From the NCBI GenBank assembly GCA_024278415.1, contig JAJRTI010000885.1, forward strand, positions 1 through 6,960: a stretch of DNA of 6,960 bases, read 5' to 3'. A program made the translations under genes and the position numbers. This document shows, in pieces, positions 1 to 6,241 of this stretch. Position 1 is the first letter of the stretch. The number at the start of each line of letters is the position of its first letter. This stretch comes from Planctomycetota bacterium. GTDB lineage: Bacteria > Planctomycetota > Brocadiia > JAJRTI01. The notes below the pieces were generated by a model that made no database searches, was not told the origin of the DNA, and saw only the letters and a program-made list of their open reading frames with translations.

Positions 1-2
1 GC

Positions 3-1154
3 GAGGAGGCCCCAACCGGCAAAGGCCGCCGCACGATATCGATCACCGACGGCCAGACCTGCCGGGTGCTGATCCCGGGCAGAAGCGTGCGCGTGCTCCG
101 CTTCTTCAAAGATGCGCCGCGGCCCCGGCCCGTGGCCCAGTTGCCCCCCCTTCAAGTTGTCTCAGGTAGCCGGCTCAACCAGCACACTGTGCCTGAAGTC
201 ACCCGCACGCAAGGGATGCGCATCGGACTGTGGCCGGTCGAGATCCTCCCCAAACGCATGGTCAAACTCACGCTGCTTGGCAAACCCCTCCGCGCGCGAG
301 AGACGACCGAGTGCGAGCTGGAGTATCGCCTCGCGCCGGAGGACGCGGGCTTTCGCCTGCGGCTCATGCTGCCCGAAGGCGTGTGGGCGCAGCCCTCGCC
401 CGTCGTGACGCCGGACCCCGGCGCCATGTCCGGCCGCGTGCGCATGCTGCTGCGTGCGACCAAGCGGCTCCAGGGAGGCGCACACCGCATTCCAGTGGTC
501 ATCGAACGCGAGCTAACCGCAGGCCGGTTGCCGGCGCTGGCCCCGCGCAAGGAGTTTCCCCTGAGCCCGCCCGAGCCTGTCAAAGTCGACGGCGACTTGG
601 CAGACTGGAAGGACGCCGACTGGGTTGTGCTCGACGGCAAGACGGGCAACAACCTGTCCGAAGGCAAGTGGGCCGGGCCCAAAGACCTCTCGTGCAAGGC
701 CGCGGTGCGCACGCGCGGCGGCAAGCTCTACCTCGCGTTCGACGTGACGGACGACGTGCACCACCCACCCGCGTTCGGCCGCGAGATTTGGCGCGGCGAC
801 TGCATCCAGATCGACTTCGACCCCCTGCTCGACTCCGGCGCCAAGCTCGACGGCAACGACATCGAACTCGCGGCCGCGCTCACCCAGGCCGGCCCCAAAC
901 TGTTCTTCTGGACGCGGCCGCCCAAGTCGCACCAAGTGGCGATCGTGCGCAAGGATGGGCGCACGGTCTACGAACTCGCCCTGCCTGTGAGCTTCGTCGC
1001 GGGAAACGGGCAGTCGCCCCTCACGAACCCAATCGGCTTTTCGTTCACGGTCAACGATGCAGACGCGGCCGGCGCGTTCGAGGGCTGGCTCGAATGGACA
1101 CCCGGCATCTGCGGCAAAAAGAATCCGGCCATGTTCGGCCTGCTCGCGCCGTGA
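3..1154 (+). CDS. Protein with C-terminal CBM9-like carbohydrate-binding domain (5' partial)
   Basis: The reading frame is open to the left edge, so the N-terminus is missing and the GTG at 66 is probably internal; 383 residues are visible. The C-terminal part, roughly visible residues 192-383, looks like a family 9 carbohydrate-binding (DOMON-like) beta-sandwich: it opens with VDGDLADW, continues with LYLAFDVTDD and a GDCIQIDFDP strand, and closes with GWLEWTPGI and a final FGLL strand. Such domains end many large secreted or surface glycan-active proteins of Planctomycetes- and Lentisphaerae-like bacteria. The preceding ~190 residues (strand-rich, with PEDAGFRLRLMLPEGV) resemble an Ig-like or NEW3-like linker module, which is a weaker call. 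No catalytic domain is visible; one could lie upstream. The stop is followed by a hairpin at 1168-1191 and then by the isomerase gene 70 bp downstream on the same strand. The CBM9-like call is fairly secure; the role of the whole protein is unknown. Confidence 0.8.
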   Translation, partial: EEAPTGKGRRTISITDGQTCRVLIPGRSVRVLRFFKDAPRPRPVAQLPPLQVVSGSRLNQHTVPEVTRTQGMRIGLWPVEILPKRMVKLTLLGKPLRARETTECELEYRLAPEDAGFRLRLMLPEGVWAQPSPVVTPDPGAMSGRVRMLLRATKRLQGGAHRIPVVIERELTAGRLPALAPRKEFPLSPPEPVKVDGDLADWKDADWVVLDGKTGNNLSEGKWAGPKDLSCKAAVRTRGGKLYLAFDVTDDVHHPPAFGREIWRGDCIQIDFDPLLDSGAKLDGNDIELAAALTQAGPKLFFWTRPPKSHQVAIVRKDGRTVYELALPVSFVAGNGQSPLTNPIGFSFTVNDADAAGAFEGWLEWTPGICGKKNPAMFGLLAP

Positions 1155-1167
1155 GGCCGGCTGGTTA

Positions 1168-1191
1168 GTAGCCGCATGCGCCAGCATGCGG
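1168..1191 (+). repeat. GTAG-footed perfect hairpin (REP-like or terminator-like)
   Basis: GTAG at 1168-1171 is followed directly by CCGCATGC (1172-1179), a GCCA loop (1180-1183) and the exact reverse complement GCATGCGG (1184-1191), giving an 8-bp perfect stem. It begins 14 bp after the stop of the CBM9-like gene. No T-run follows, so a classical intrinsic terminator is not shown. The GTAG foot plus short-loop hairpin is the layout of REP sequences served by TnpA_REP (RAYT) transposases, and it parallels the two hairpins at 2930-3004, though the stem sequence differs. It could instead be a chance palindrome or an mRNA 3'-end stabiliser. Confidence 0.45.
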
Positions 1192-1213
1192 GCGGATTAC
1201 CAGTTTTCTACAT

Positions 1214-1217
1214 GGAG
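1214..1217 (+). promoter_or_regulatory. Ribosome binding site fixing the isomerase start
   Basis: GGAG lies 7 nt before the ATG at 1225. It supports that start over in-frame codons further upstream (from 1057), which would overlap the CBM9-like coding sequence and add residues unlike the family. Confidence 0.7.
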
Positions 1218-1224
1218 CCTTCGC

Positions 1225-2037
1225 ATGTCCGACAACATCCCCGTCGCCGCGCACCCTTGGGTCTACGCGGCCAAGCAGCCCGAGTACGACATCCTGCCCA
1301 TCCTCGACGCCATCTTCACGGACATGGCCTACGCGGGCCTCGACGGCATCGAGTTGATGCACACCACGTTGCGACACGACGCCGCGGTGGATCGCATCGC
1401 CGAATTGAAGGCCAAGCACGGCCTGGACGTGATCGGCTCGTCCTTTGGCGGGACCTTCTGGAACGAAGAGGGGCAGCGCGAGGCCATTGCCGACGCGGAG
1501 TTGATCGTCCCGCGCCTCGCTCAAGTCGGCGGCCGCACCCTCGGCACGTCCGTCGGCGGCGCGCCTGAGCCCAAGACGCCGGAGCAATTCCACGTGCAGG
1601 CCCAAACCCTGCGCGAGATCATGGCCATCTGCGACACGCACGGCGTCGTGGTCAACCTGCACAACCACACGTACGAGGTCGAGAACGGCATGCACGACCT
1701 CCTCGGCACGCTGGAGCGCGTGCCCGAGGTCAAGCTCGGGCCCGACTTGAACTGGTGCCTTCGAGGCGGCGTGGACCCGGTCGACTTCATCAAGCGCTTC
1801 GGCGGGCAGATCGTGTTCCTCCACCTGCGCGACCAATACGCAGACGGCAAGTGGTCGGAGTCGCTTGGCGAGGGAGACATGGACTACACCGCGATTGGCC
1901 AAGCCCTGCGCGAGGTCGGCTTCTCCGGCGCCGCAGCCATCGAACTGGCGCACGAGCGCGACTTCGAGCCGACGCGGCCCCTGCGCGAGAGCCTCAAGCT
2001 GAGCCGAGACTTCGTGCGCAACACGTTGGGATGGTGA
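1225..2037 (+). CDS. Sugar phosphate isomerase/epimerase family protein (xylose isomerase-like TIM barrel)
   Basis: A 270-residue protein of the AP_endonuc_2 / xylose isomerase-like TIM-barrel superfamily, in the usual size range of 260-300. These are cytoplasmic, metal-dependent enzymes that isomerise or epimerise sugars, inosose-type cyclitols or keto sugars. Visible signatures are GLDGIELMH (residues 38-46) at the end of the second strand, VVVNLHNHTYE (141-151), LGPDLNW (171-177), IVFLHLRD (196-203) and AAAIELAHE (236-244). By comparison with the family, D174, H200 and E240 are likely metal ligands; the fourth, usually Glu, falls at the HNH segment, probably H146. That variant is common in the HNH-type subgroup. 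The start is set by GGAG at 1214. The gene follows the CBM9-like gene on the same strand and converges with mntP. The substrate cannot be told; related genes often accompany Gfo/Idh oxidoreductases in keto-sugar metabolism, and one such gene lies nearby on the other strand. Confidence 0.88.
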   Translation: MSDNIPVAAHPWVYAAKQPEYDILPILDAIFTDMAYAGLDGIELMHTTLRHDAAVDRIAELKAKHGLDVIGSSFGGTFWNEEGQREAIADAELIVPRLAQVGGRTLGTSVGGAPEPKTPEQFHVQAQTLREIMAICDTHGVVVNLHNHTYEVENGMHDLLGTLERVPEVKLGPDLNWCLRGGVDPVDFIKRFGGQIVFLHLRDQYADGKWSESLGEGDMDYTAIGQALREVGFSGAAAIELAHERDFEPTRPLRESLKLSRDFVRNTLGW

Positions 2038-2108
2038 CCGACGAGCCCCCCGCCGCGTTGTGCGTCAGATTGACCGCGGGCGCACACGGGCGGCACACGA
2101 GAATGGCC

Positions 2109-2151
2109 AGCTTGCCAAGACCAGGCGCAAGCTTCCTGCAATGTTGCTTGC
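2109..2151. terminator. Inverted-repeat cluster between convergent genes
   Basis: AGCTTGC (2109-2115) is the reverse complement of GCAAGCT (2127-2133), separated by 11 nt. A third element, GCTTGC (2146-2151), can compete for the same GCAAGC. The cluster fills the end of the 116-bp gap between the stop of the isomerase gene and the stop of mntP, where a bidirectional terminator would be expected. There is no clear T-tract on either strand, so termination is inferred from position and pairing only. Confidence 0.35.
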
Positions 2152-2153
2152 GG

Positions 2154-2705
2154 CTACGACGTGACGAGAATTTTGATCCCGATCGCGATCAGCACGAGCC
2201 CCCCTACGCACTCGATCCGCTTGCCGAGCAATGCGCCGATGCGCCGGCCCACGCGCACGCCGACCAAGGTCAGAAGCCCGCACACGAAGCCGATGATCAG
2301 GCTCGGCACGATGATGGGCACGCGCAGCATGGCCAAGCTCATGCCCACTGCCAGCGCGTCGATGCTTGTGGCGACGGATAGCATCACGAGCGACAGGCCG
2401 CGGGTGGGATCGGGCCCCGAACGCTTTTCCGCCTTTTCGAAAGACTCCCTCACCATCTTCACGCCGATGAAGATCAACAGCGCAAACGCTACCCAATGGT
2501 CGTACGCCGCTACGTAGTCGCTCGCGACGCGCCCTGCGGCCCAACCAATCACGGGCATCATGAACTGGAACAAGCCGAAGTGCCACGCGAGCCGGAAGAC
2601 GTGCCGCCCGGTGACTTCCGGCAGTGAGATGCCTGCTGCCACCGCCACCGAGAGAGCGTCCATCGCCAGCGCCACCGCGATGCCAAGTATCGTTGCTGTC
2701 TCCAA
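2154..2705 (-). CDS. mntP: Manganese efflux pump MntP (DUF204/YebN family)
   Basis: A 183-residue integral membrane protein, close to the ~188 residues of E. coli MntP, which exports Mn2+ and protects against manganese excess. It has the two-fold MntP repeat. The first half carries ALAMDALSVAVAAG (residues 12-25), HFGLFQFMMPVIGW (42-55) and HWVAFALLIFIGVKM (70-84); the second carries SVATSIDALAVGMS (110-123) and the closing ECVGGLVLIAIGIKIL (165-180). D16 and D116 match the paired membrane aspartates needed for transport in the family. About six hydrophobic helices are apparent. The start is TTG at 2705: an in-frame TGA lies about 30 bp upstream with no ATG or GTG between, the next Met (residue 15) would remove most of helix 1, and AGAGGA sits 8 nt upstream. 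The gene is apparently monocistronic, converging with the isomerase gene and separated from the upstream operon by a BIME-like repeat. Confidence 0.93.
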   Translation of the reverse strand: METATILGIAVALAMDALSVAVAAGISLPEVTGRHVFRLAWHFGLFQFMMPVIGWAAGRVASDYVAAYDHWVAFALLIFIGVKMVRESFEKAEKRSGPDPTRGLSLVMLSVATSIDALAVGMSLAMLRVPIIVPSLIIGFVCGLLTLVGVRVGRRIGALLGKRIECVGGLVLIAIGIKILVTS

Positions 2706-2929
2706 AAGCCAGGTCCTCTGAGCGAGTCACCAAACGCGCGGCGGTGTCTATCCCACACCTAAAGCTTGCGCCTCACCCATAGCACAAGCCTGAATGCTGC
2801 TGCCTTGCGAATTGGCATCGGATGTGACACCCTCCCCGTCTGCATTCGCGGCCACGCCCAGCCCATGCCGGGGACTCTTCCCATCTCGTTGGTTGCAGCG
2901 ATTCCGCGAGTCCGTGTGGGGATTGACGG
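2706..2929. other. Leader region of mntP without a supportable gene
   Basis: These 224 bp contain no reading frame with a convincing protein. Short open frames exist on both strands but lack family-like content or a good ribosome binding site. The mntP promoter should be here, but I see no clear -35/-10 pair. The only obvious structure is a 5-bp hairpin (arms 2743-2747 and 2755-2759, 7-nt loop) about 38 bp before the mntP start. I do not see a convincing yybP-ykoY manganese riboswitch, which often precedes mntP in other bacteria. Confidence 0.5.
2714..2719 (-). promoter_or_regulatory. Ribosome binding site supporting the TTG start of mntP
   Basis: On the minus strand AGAGGA ends 8 nt before the TTG at 2705. 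No ATG or GTG in frame lies between the upstream stop codon and this TTG. Confidence 0.6.
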
Positions 2930-3004
2930 CGCTCGTAGCACGCTCGTAAGAGCGTCTCTGTCTGACGTCCCAAGCGGAACGCACTGACGTGCGTGCTACA
3001 AGCG
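2930..3004. repeat. BIME-like palindromic element: two inverted REP-like units
   Basis: Two 26-bp arms (2930-2955 and, inverted, 2979-3004) agree at 22 of 26 positions around a 23-bp centre. Each arm carries GTAG (2935-2938; inverted at 2996-2999), then one C, then its own 6-bp hairpin with a 4-nt loop: ACGCTC-GTAA-GAGCGT at 2940-2955, and ACGCAC-TGAC-GTGCGT at 2979-2994. Two of the four differences between arms fall at positions that pair with each other inside the hairpin (T:A in one arm, A:T in the other), so pairing is conserved. GTAG at the foot of a short hairpin is the hallmark of REP sequences mobilised by TnpA_REP (RAYT) transposases, and an inverted pair is the usual BIME layout. 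It lies 35 bp past the stop of the Gfo/Idh gene, typical for such elements. No RAYT gene is in the window. Confidence 0.75.
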
Positions 3005-3039
3005 GCGGGTCACGGACTTCTGCGCTGCTGTACTTGGGC

Positions 3040-4056
3040 CTACAGCAGGGGCATCTTAATGGGGCAGCCTTCCTTCGCGGAGAGTTCGGCCGCGAAGCAG
3101 ATCTCGTGCGTCAGGCCCGAGTCGTCGACGTGGAGCATGGAAGGCTTCTTCCGGCGGACGCAGTCGACGAGGTAGTCGATCTCACCTTGGAACGGATGGT
3201 GGCTCACGTCTGCGCTGTCGGGCAGGATGGTGGGGATGGTCATCCACTCCGTCTGGCCCTCGAACCGCTCGCACCAGAGCTTGTCGTTGCGCAGCGCGCC
3301 TTTCGTGCCCATGACCTCCAGGTTGAACACGTACGGCATGTTGCACTCGACGCTGACCGCTACCTTCGAGACCGTGCCGCTCTTGAACTTCATGAGCATC
3401 GCCGCATTGGGGTCGTACTCATAGTCCTTGCGACGGAACGGCCGCTGCCCGTACGCGAAGACCTCGACGACTTCGTCGCCCTCCATCATCCAGCGCACCG
3501 CGTCGATCGCGTGCGACCCGCCCATGAGCCATGCGCTGCCGGCCGTCTTGATCTTCGTCTTCCACTCACCGATCAGCTCGTGCCAGTAGTCGCACGCGAC
3601 GTACCAGAGCTTGCCCAAGTCGCCCTTGTCCACGAGCCGTTTCGCGGTCTGGAGGAGCGGGTTCCACCGGAGCACGTAGCCGGAATTGGCGATGACGCCG
3701 GCCTTCTTCACGGCTTTCTTGATCGCCTTCAGCTCCTCGAGCGTGATGCAAATCGGCTTCTCGATGAGCATGTGCTTCCCATGCTCCGCGGCCATGATCG
3801 CTTGCTCCGCGTGGAGGAAGTTGATGGTGCAGATAGACACCATATCGATGTCGTCACGCTGCAAGACATCTTCGAGGCGGTCCACCCACAAATCGCAGGC
3901 CAGGCCGAACTGCTCTTGTTTCGCGTCGAGTTCGTGCTGGAAGCGGCTGTGCACGCAGCGCAGTTCGACATGGGGATTGTTGAGGTACGCCTGAATGTGT
4001 TCGCCGGCGACCCAACCGGCGCCGATGACAGCGGCACCTAGTTTTTTCCTAGCCAT
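3040..4056 (-). CDS. Gfo/Idh/MocA family NAD(P)-dependent oxidoreductase
   Basis: A 338-residue cytoplasmic oxidoreductase of normal family length. The N-terminal Rossmann domain starts at residue 6 with LGAAVIGAGWVAGEH, where GAGWVA (12-17) replaces the usual GxGxxG last glycine with alanine. The family EKP motif is at 99-101 (IEKPICIT), with K100 the expected catalytic lysine. The C-terminal alpha/beta substrate domain contains MGGSHAIDAVRWM (178-190), where D185 fits the catalytic aspartate; the His often seen three residues later is replaced by Arg (R188). Members oxidise or reduce hydroxyl/keto groups on sugars, inositols or sugar acids; the exact substrate is not readable. The ATG at 4056 has GAGGAG upstream, though with a long 11-nt spacer that includes a run of eight C. 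It is the last gene of the minus-strand group, following the 2-hydroxyacid dehydrogenase after a 127-bp gap holding a palindromic repeat. Confidence 0.93.
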   Translation of the reverse strand: MARKKLGAAVIGAGWVAGEHIQAYLNNPHVELRCVHSRFQHELDAKQEQFGLACDLWVDRLEDVLQRDDIDMVSICTINFLHAEQAIMAAEHGKHMLIEKPICITLEELKAIKKAVKKAGVIANSGYVLRWNPLLQTAKRLVDKGDLGKLWYVACDYWHELIGEWKTKIKTAGSAWLMGGSHAIDAVRWMMEGDEVVEVFAYGQRPFRRKDYEYDPNAAMLMKFKSGTVSKVAVSVECNMPYVFNLEVMGTKGALRNDKLWCERFEGQTEWMTIPTILPDSADVSHHPFQGEIDYLVDCVRRKKPSMLHVDDSGLTHEICFAAELSAKEGCPIKMPLL

Positions 4057-4117
4057 GGGGGGGGATGCTCCTCGATCTTCGGTTATGTTCAGTGCGATCG
4101 CGAAAACGCATTATCGT

Positions 4118-4197
4118 GGCGTCAAACGTCAAACGTAAAGAGGTCAGAAGAACGCCCCGTTTACGTCTTCACGTTTTACGTCTTTACGTTTTACGCC
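4118..4197. repeat. CGTAAA-type intergenic palindrome, copy 3
   Basis: This imperfect palindrome of about 80 bp starts with GGCGTC (4118) and ends with TTTTACGCC (to 4197). The right arm repeats TTTACG four times in variant form (4159-4195), and the left arm holds three inverted units. The centre can form a CGTAAA/TTTACG stem with a GGGG/CCTC clamp. It overlaps the last five codons of the 2-hydroxyacid dehydrogenase: the stop TAA (4184-4186) and the codons for RRKT are repeat sequence. The left arm ends about 60 bp before the Gfo/Idh start. This copy is less symmetric than the other two. Confidence 0.75.
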
Positions 4198-5173
4198 TTC
4201 TCTTCCCAAACACTTCCTTGTTGACGACATAGTCCGGCTCGCTGCCGGCTAGAACGAGCGCGACTTGGCGCGCGCATTTAGTCTGAAGCTCGACGACGGC
4301 CTCTTCCGAATACCAACCCGCGTGGTCCGTGAGCACCACGTTGTCGAGCTGCTTCAGGGGGCAATCGTCCGGCGGCGGTTCGGTCTCATACACGTCGATG
4401 CCGGCGGCGGCGATCCAGCCCTCGGTCAGGGCCTTGGTCAACGCGGCTTCGCTCACGAGCGGCCCCCGCGAGGTGTTCACAAGGATCGCAGTCGGCTTCA
4501 TCATGCGAAGTTGATCTTCGGACACGATGTGCTTGGTCTGCTCCGTGAGCGGCGCGTGCACCGACACGAAGTCCGACTCCTTGAAGAGCGCGTCCAAGTC
4601 GACAAGCTGCACGCCGAGCGCCTCCGCGACCGCGGGAGGGATGTACGGGTCGTGGGCGATGACCTTGAACTCGAAGCCCGCGACGCGCTCGACGAGCGTC
4701 TGCGCGATGTTGCCGAGCCCGAGCAGGCCGAGCGTCTTGCCCGTGAGCCGGTAGATGGGGTCGCTCGATCCAATGTCCCACTCGCCCGCGCGCACGCGGC
4801 GGTCGTGGAACGCGGTCTTGCGCGCGCAGGTCATGATGAGCGCGAACGCGTGGTCCGCGACCTCGCACAGGCAGTAGTCCGGCACGTTGGCGAGGATGAT
4901 GCCGTGGTCCGTGCAAGCCTGCACGTCGACATTGTCCACGCCGACTCCGTAGCGCGAGATCACCTTGCACTTTTCGAGGCTTTCGATCACGCGCCGCGTC
5001 ATGGGTGCGGTGCGATTGATGATCCCGTCCGCGTCGGCCGCGCCGGCGATAACGCCGTCTTCGGTGAACGTGTTCAAGTGAACGATCTCGCCGCCGATGG
5101 GCTCGATCTGGGAGCGCTCATACTCGTCGGTCGTGTAGCCGTGGTCGGTGATGACGACTTTGAACTTTGGCAT
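4184..5173 (-). CDS. D-isomer-specific 2-hydroxyacid dehydrogenase, CtBP-like subgroup
   Basis: A 329-residue NAD-dependent dehydrogenase that interconverts 2-hydroxy acids and 2-keto acids in the cytoplasm. The order is typical: N-terminal catalytic half with RYGVGVDNVD (74-83), then the inserted NAD-binding domain with GLLGLGNIAQ (149-158) and D175 at the end of the second strand, which favours NAD over NADP. The catalytic triad is visible as R236 (NTSRGPLV), E265 (YETEP) and H284 (DHAGWYSEEA). The HAxWYSE context is the mark of the CtBP-like subgroup. The true start is the ATG at 5173 (MPKFKVVITD); the open frame upstream to 5227 adds 18 unlikely residues. The ribosome binding site is weak (GGAA, 8 nt). 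The C-terminus reads GKRRRKT; its last codons and stop lie in palindromic repeat copy 3, so this basic tail is probably added by the repeat. The substrate is unknown; its place between SDR and Gfo/Idh genes suggests a sugar-acid-derived hydroxy or keto acid. Confidence 0.92.
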   Translation of the reverse strand: MPKFKVVITDHGYTTDEYERSQIEPIGGEIVHLNTFTEDGVIAGAADADGIINRTAPMTRRVIESLEKCKVISRYGVGVDNVDVQACTDHGIILANVPDYCLCEVADHAFALIMTCARKTAFHDRRVRAGEWDIGSSDPIYRLTGKTLGLLGLGNIAQTLVERVAGFEFKVIAHDPYIPPAVAEALGVQLVDLDALFKESDFVSVHAPLTEQTKHIVSEDQLRMMKPTAILVNTSRGPLVSEAALTKALTEGWIAAAGIDVYETEPPPDDCPLKQLDNVVLTDHAGWYSEEAVVELQTKCARQVALVLAGSEPDYVVNKEVFGKRRRKT

Positions 5174-5248
5174 GGTGTGGGTTCCAATGCAATGCGCGAG
5201 AAGGCGAGGCGGACTTCGAGCAAACAATCAGAAGGTGACGAGCGGCAG

Positions 5249-5325
5249 GTAAAACGTAACGAGTAAAACGTAAGGCGGTGAGGCCACGTCTGCCTCCGTT
5301 TACGCTTTACGCCTTTACGTTTTAC
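5249..5325. repeat. CGTAAA-type intergenic palindrome, copy 2
   Basis: A 77-bp imperfect palindrome beginning GTAAAACGTAA (5249-5259) and ending in its inverted counterpart ACGTTTTAC (5317-5325). The arms are about 33 bp each and match at most positions if one gap is allowed. The centre forms a GAGGC/GCCTC stem with a 7-nt loop. It starts 4 bp after the stop codon of the SDR gene (TGA, 5332-5330) in the direction of transcription and stops about 75 bp before the dehydrogenase start. On the transcript the 5' arm is A-rich and the 3' arm T-rich, so a role as terminator, attenuator or processing site is possible but not shown. Confidence 0.8.
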
Positions 5326-5329
5326 GCCC

Positions 5330-6181
5330 TCACTTCTTCTCGTCCAGCGGCCCAACGCCCGAGTACACCGCGAAGCCGCCATCGACTGGGACCGTGATCC
5401 CGTTGAGGAAGCTGCCGGCGTCGGAGATGAGCAGCAGCATGGGCCCAACCAACTCCTCGGGATCGCCGAACCGGCCTTGCGGCGTGCCATCGATGATGGA
5501 CTGGCCGCGCACGGTCAACGTGTCGTCTTCGTTGAAGAGCAGGTGGTGGTTCTGCGTCGTGTCCAGGAAGCCGGGCGCGATCTCGTTCACGCGAATGTCT
5601 GCATCCGGATAATCCACCTTGACCTGCACCGCGAGCCACTGCGTGAAGTTCGTGACCGCGGCCTTGGCGTTGCTGTACCCTGGCACGTTCGTCAGCGGTG
5701 CGAACGAGCACATGGACGACGTGTTGACAACGACCCCCTTGCCCTTCTCCGCGAAGTATTTGCAGAAGATTTGGCTGGGCATGAAGGTGCCTTTGTAGTT
5801 CAGCGCGAACACGAAGTCGACCGCGTCGAGGTCGAGTTCGGTGAACTTGCCGTCTGGCGGCACGCAGGCTTCCTTCTTGTTGCCGCCCGCGCCATTGATG
5901 AGCACGTCGACCATGCCGTACGCTTCAAGAATCTTGTCGAGCGCGGCTTGGATGCTCGCGGCATCGAGCACGTTGCACTCGACTGCAATCGCGTCGCCGC
6001 CATCGGCCTTGATCTCGTCGGCGATCTCGTGCGCCTTGTCCATCATGATGTCGCACAGCGCGACCTTGGCTCCGTTAGCAGCCAAGGCTCGGCCAATGCA
6101 ACCATAGATGACGCCGGCCGCGCCGGTGATGGCGACGACCTTGCCTTCGACGCTGAAGAGTTTGTCGGCTTTGAGGTCCAT
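5330..6181 (-). CDS. SDR family oxidoreductase, D-mannonate oxidoreductase (fructuronate reductase)-like
   Basis: A 283-residue cytoplasmic short-chain dehydrogenase. The overall pattern closely fits the SDR-type D-mannonate oxidoreductases, which interconvert D-fructuronate and D-mannonate. Features are an unusual nucleotide motif ITGAAGVIYG (18-27) in place of TGxxxGxG, INGAGGN (95-101), FALNYKGTFMPSQIF (125-139), the active-site S156 region (NTSSM, 153-157), Y169 and K173 (PGYSNAKAA), FTQWLAVQ (179-186), IRVNEIAPGF (196-205), then TPQGRFGDPEEL and a PVDGGF close (265-270) followed by the subgroup's YSGVGP. The expected catalytic Asn is N128. The ATG at 6181 has AGGAG 9 nt upstream. It lies between the aldolase and the CtBP-like dehydrogenase, with a palindromic repeat on each side. 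This context suits hexuronate breakdown via mannonate, although the substrate is inferred from similarity and a related sugar-acid SDR activity is possible. Confidence 0.92.
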   Translation of the reverse strand: MDLKADKLFSVEGKVVAITGAAGVIYGCIGRALAANGAKVALCDIMMDKAHEIADEIKADGGDAIAVECNVLDAASIQAALDKILEAYGMVDVLINGAGGNKKEACVPPDGKFTELDLDAVDFVFALNYKGTFMPSQIFCKYFAEKGKGVVVNTSSMCSFAPLTNVPGYSNAKAAVTNFTQWLAVQVKVDYPDADIRVNEIAPGFLDTTQNHHLLFNEDDTLTVRGQSIIDGTPQGRFGDPEELVGPMLLLISDAGSFLNGITVPVDGGFAVYSGVGPLDEKK

Positions 6182-6241
6182 GGGGTGGGGCTCCTGGTTG
6201 GGGGGGAAGCGGGTTCAATGTTTTGGGTTCGGAATCATGGG

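Noticed and set aside
1057..1224. In-frame extension of the isomerase gene upstream of 1225
   Set aside because: The extension overlaps the end of the CBM9-like coding region in another frame and adds Arg/Ala/Ser-rich residues unlike the family; ATG at 1225 has a well-placed GGAG.
2065..2733. 222-codon open frame on the minus strand overlapping mntP
   Set aside because: Arg/His/Ala-rich out-of-frame translation of the GC-rich mntP gene, which has clear family motifs in its own frame.
2743..2759. Small hairpin as a manganese riboswitch or terminator
   Set aside because: Only 5 bp of stem with no surrounding conserved riboswitch core and no T-run.
2748..2987. Small open frames on both strands in the mntP leader, about 60-78 codons
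   Set aside because: No recognisable protein features and no convincing ribosome binding sites; some run into the BIME-like repeat. They look like chance frames in GC-rich DNA, though a decayed gene remnant cannot be excluded.
2989..4041. 350-codon open frame on the plus strand opposite the Gfo/Idh gene
   Set aside because: Mirror frame of a gene with intact Rossmann and EKP motifs; its translation is rich in Arg, Val, His and Asp with no family pattern.
5174..5227. Extension of the 2-hydroxyacid dehydrogenase by 18 residues (MFARSPPRLLAHCIGTHT)
   Set aside because: Family proteins begin with the beta strand seen at MPKFKVVITD; the extension is not a plausible signal or domain.
4265..5266. 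333-codon open frame on the plus strand opposite the 2-hydroxyacid dehydrogenase
   Set aside because: Antisense shadow created by codon bias; the minus-strand frame has all catalytic residues.
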